Positions 62,862 to 64,000 of a stretch of DNA of 64,000 bases are shown in pieces. Each line of letters starts with the position of its first letter. Positions within the stretch are counted from its first letter, which is position 1. The translations under genes and the position numbers were made by a program. Origin of the DNA: Aureococcus anophagefferens (lineage: Eukaryota; Sar; Pelagophyceae; Pelagomonadales; Pelagomonadaceae); the NCBI RefSeq assembly GCF_000186865.1, contig NW_008705565.1, positions 191,927 to 255,926 of the forward strand. Direction: 5' to 3'. The notes under the pieces are model-generated. The model was given only the letters and a program-made list of their open reading frames with translations, had not been told where the DNA came from and searched no databases.

Positions 62862-63164
62862 TTTGTGTTGAATAACACACCAAAACGCGTCGGTTCGGGC
62901 AAATTGATGGCCGTCGTTCACCGCGACGCGCGGCGCGCCAGTCCGAAAAGCCGGCATCGGAATTAAACCATTCTAGCGGATGGGTTCAGTAACTGTAGAA
63001 GGTCTCTCTCTCCCTTCGCCAGAAGGTCTGAGTGCTCGCAGAAGCTTGAATCCTAGTTAGGGGCTGCGTATCGAGTGTTCGAACGAGACGACCGGCGCGC
63101 TCCCCCTGAAAGTGCGGCGGCACCGTCTGCGCGCGGCCGGCGGCCCGCCAGCGGGCGCGAAACC
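62862..63164. other. Divergent intergenic region
   Basis: 303 bp between the divergent starts of the unknown - strand gene and TMEM216. The middle (62960-63060) is AT-richer and contains a second CT-rich tract (63003-63014). It should hold both promoters; no gene seen. Confidence 0.4.
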
Positions 63165-63848
63165 ATGCAGCAGAACCAGCCGGGCCAGCGGACGCAGATC
63201 GTGCGTTTCGCGCGTGCGCGTTTTTCCGTCCGAACCCCCATTCCCGTAGCTCTCGTCGCTGCCGCTGCAGATCCTGCTCTACTTCGACAACTGGTTCATC
63301 AAAGGGTTCCTCATCTACAACCTGCTGCTCTACGTGTACAAGGGCGCGCGCCGGCGCGGGACGCGCTCCGGCCGCCGAAAATCGACGCGCGCGCGCGCGC
63401 AGGGAGCTTCCTGTACTACCCGCGCTACGTCATCTGGCTCGAGGTCTCGGTCCAGATCCTGATGGCCATGCTCCAGTGGGCGCGCATCTTTTTGGGCGCG
63501 CATCGCAGCGCGTCGCACGTTCCGCGCCATCGGGTGAGGCTCCGCCGCGCGCAGCTTCGAAGTCGAACAAGACGGAGATGCTCAGACCAATGATCTGGAG
63601 CCTGCTGCTCACGCCCTGCGTCGCGACGGCGTACACGTACTTCATCTACTTGCAGCTCTACGTGTGCGGCGCCGCGTCCCGGATTGTGTCGTAAAGCGCA
63701 TCGGAACGCGCGCGCGCCTCCGGACTTCGCGCGTCGCAGGCTCCGCGTCGACGTCATCATGAACACGATCGGGATCATCTTCGTCTGTCTCGAATTCCCG
63801 TTCCAGCTCGTCGTGAGCTTCCACTTTTCGACGGCGATCTACATCTGA
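63165..63848 (+). CDS. TMEM216: TMEM216-like ciliary transition-zone membrane protein, five exons
   Basis: Exons 63165-63200, 63250-63343, 63403-63495, 63555-63663 and 63740-63848 give 146 residues, the length of animal TMEM216 (about 145). Exon 2 reads LSSLPLQILLYFDNWFIKGF and YNLLLYVYKG, like the TMEM216 start (L-x-x-x-P-L-E-I-L-L-F-x-N-x-W). Exon 3 has GSFLYYP and WLEVSVQILMAMLQWARIFL; exon 4 ATAYTYFIYLQLYV; exon 5 LRVDVIMNTIGIIF, matching V-L-R-L-E-V-I-M-N. Introns 2 and 3, both 59 bp, need GC donors; introns 1 and 4 use GT. TMEM216 sits in the MKS/tectonic complex at the ciliary gate. Confidence 0.6.
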
Positions 63849-64000
63849 GGACCGCGCGGCGGGCGGCGGCGGCGCGCGCGCGGGGCTCTACTTGTGGGTT
63901 ACGTGTCGTCGGGGAGGAGTGCCGCGATGGGGCAGGGCTCTCCGGCGCGGCGCGATGGGGCAGTGTTCGCCGGCGCGGCGCTCGAGCGAGCTTATGTAGA
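63849..64000. other. Window end with 28 bp tandem duplication
   Basis: After the TMEM216 stop, 63926-63981 contains two tandem copies of a 28 bp unit (CGCGATGGGGCAG followed by a Cys/Pro-coding stretch on the - strand). The - strand frame ending CPIAALLPDDT and a stop at about 63899-63901 could be the C-terminus of a gene that lies beyond the window; this cannot be settled here. Confidence 0.35.

Overview
The window is nuclear DNA from a very GC-rich, gene-dense eukaryotic alga. Three things point to a stramenopile with a secondary red plastid. Several proteins begin with a signal peptide followed by an ASAFAP-like plastid motif (2982, 3325, 16974, 19542). A sigma-70 factor is nuclear-encoded (47610). 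The nuclear gene set is typical of eukaryotes: TOM5, Rab GDI, NMD3, PIG-S, a SIN1-like protein and TMEM216. The GC content, an apparent selenoprotein and transposon-like introns suggest a pelagophyte of the Aureococcus type; that assignment is inference.

Layout. 0.2-4.5 kb: METTL24-like methyltransferase, secreted EF-hand protein, TOM5, two plastid-targeted proteins. 4.5-16.7 kb: an unknown long protein with a reading-frame break, an unknown acidic-tailed protein, a POT transporter, a sulfotransferase-like protein, a GDS esterase-like protein with PT repeats, a SIN1-like protein, a COPI-associated/TVP15-like protein, a GH28 pectinase and a four-helix membrane protein. 17-35 kb: plastid M3 oligopeptidase, plastid one-helix protein, GlcG/HbpS protein, AGC kinase, a TPR-HECT ubiquitin ligase, MTA/SAH nucleosidase, NMD3, M20 amidohydrolase, arylsulfotransferase, a lysine-methyltransferase-like protein and two unknowns. 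36-50 kb: MYND/Sel1 protein, Rab GDI, KAS II, a USP protease, a 2OG oxygenase, a class II aldolase-like protein, two tandem KA-rich secreted paralogues, the plastid sigma factor and a secreted unknown. 50.7-64 kb: SohB-like S49 protease, BRCT-like protein, cyclic-nucleotide-binding protein, a GILT-like protein with an in-frame TGA, PIG-S (cut by a 422-base N gap), ShKT-aldo/keto reductase, an unknown and TMEM216. Neighbours share no pathway; this is ordinary eukaryotic gene order with many short divergent and convergent intergenic regions.

Most interesting features. (1) Introns that look like inserted DNA transposons. Three related 189-203 bp elements with terminal inverted repeats sit in the HECT, S49 and PIG-S genes, each flanked by an 8-9 bp direct repeat. 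Shorter introns in the M3, M20, S49 and KA-rich genes have the same direct-repeat signature. In each case removing the element plus one repeat copy restores the reading frame. The 5' splice site then lies in the duplicated target and the 3' AG in the element end. (2) About half of the introns inferred here need a GC rather than GT donor. (3) A GILT-like thiol reductase carries TGA where the first Cys of its CxxC active site should be, which suggests selenocysteine.

All intron boundaries were read by eye from protein continuity and splice dinucleotides; none has transcript support here. I saw no CRISPR array, rRNA gene or prokaryotic operon, and I could not scan for tRNAs rigorously.
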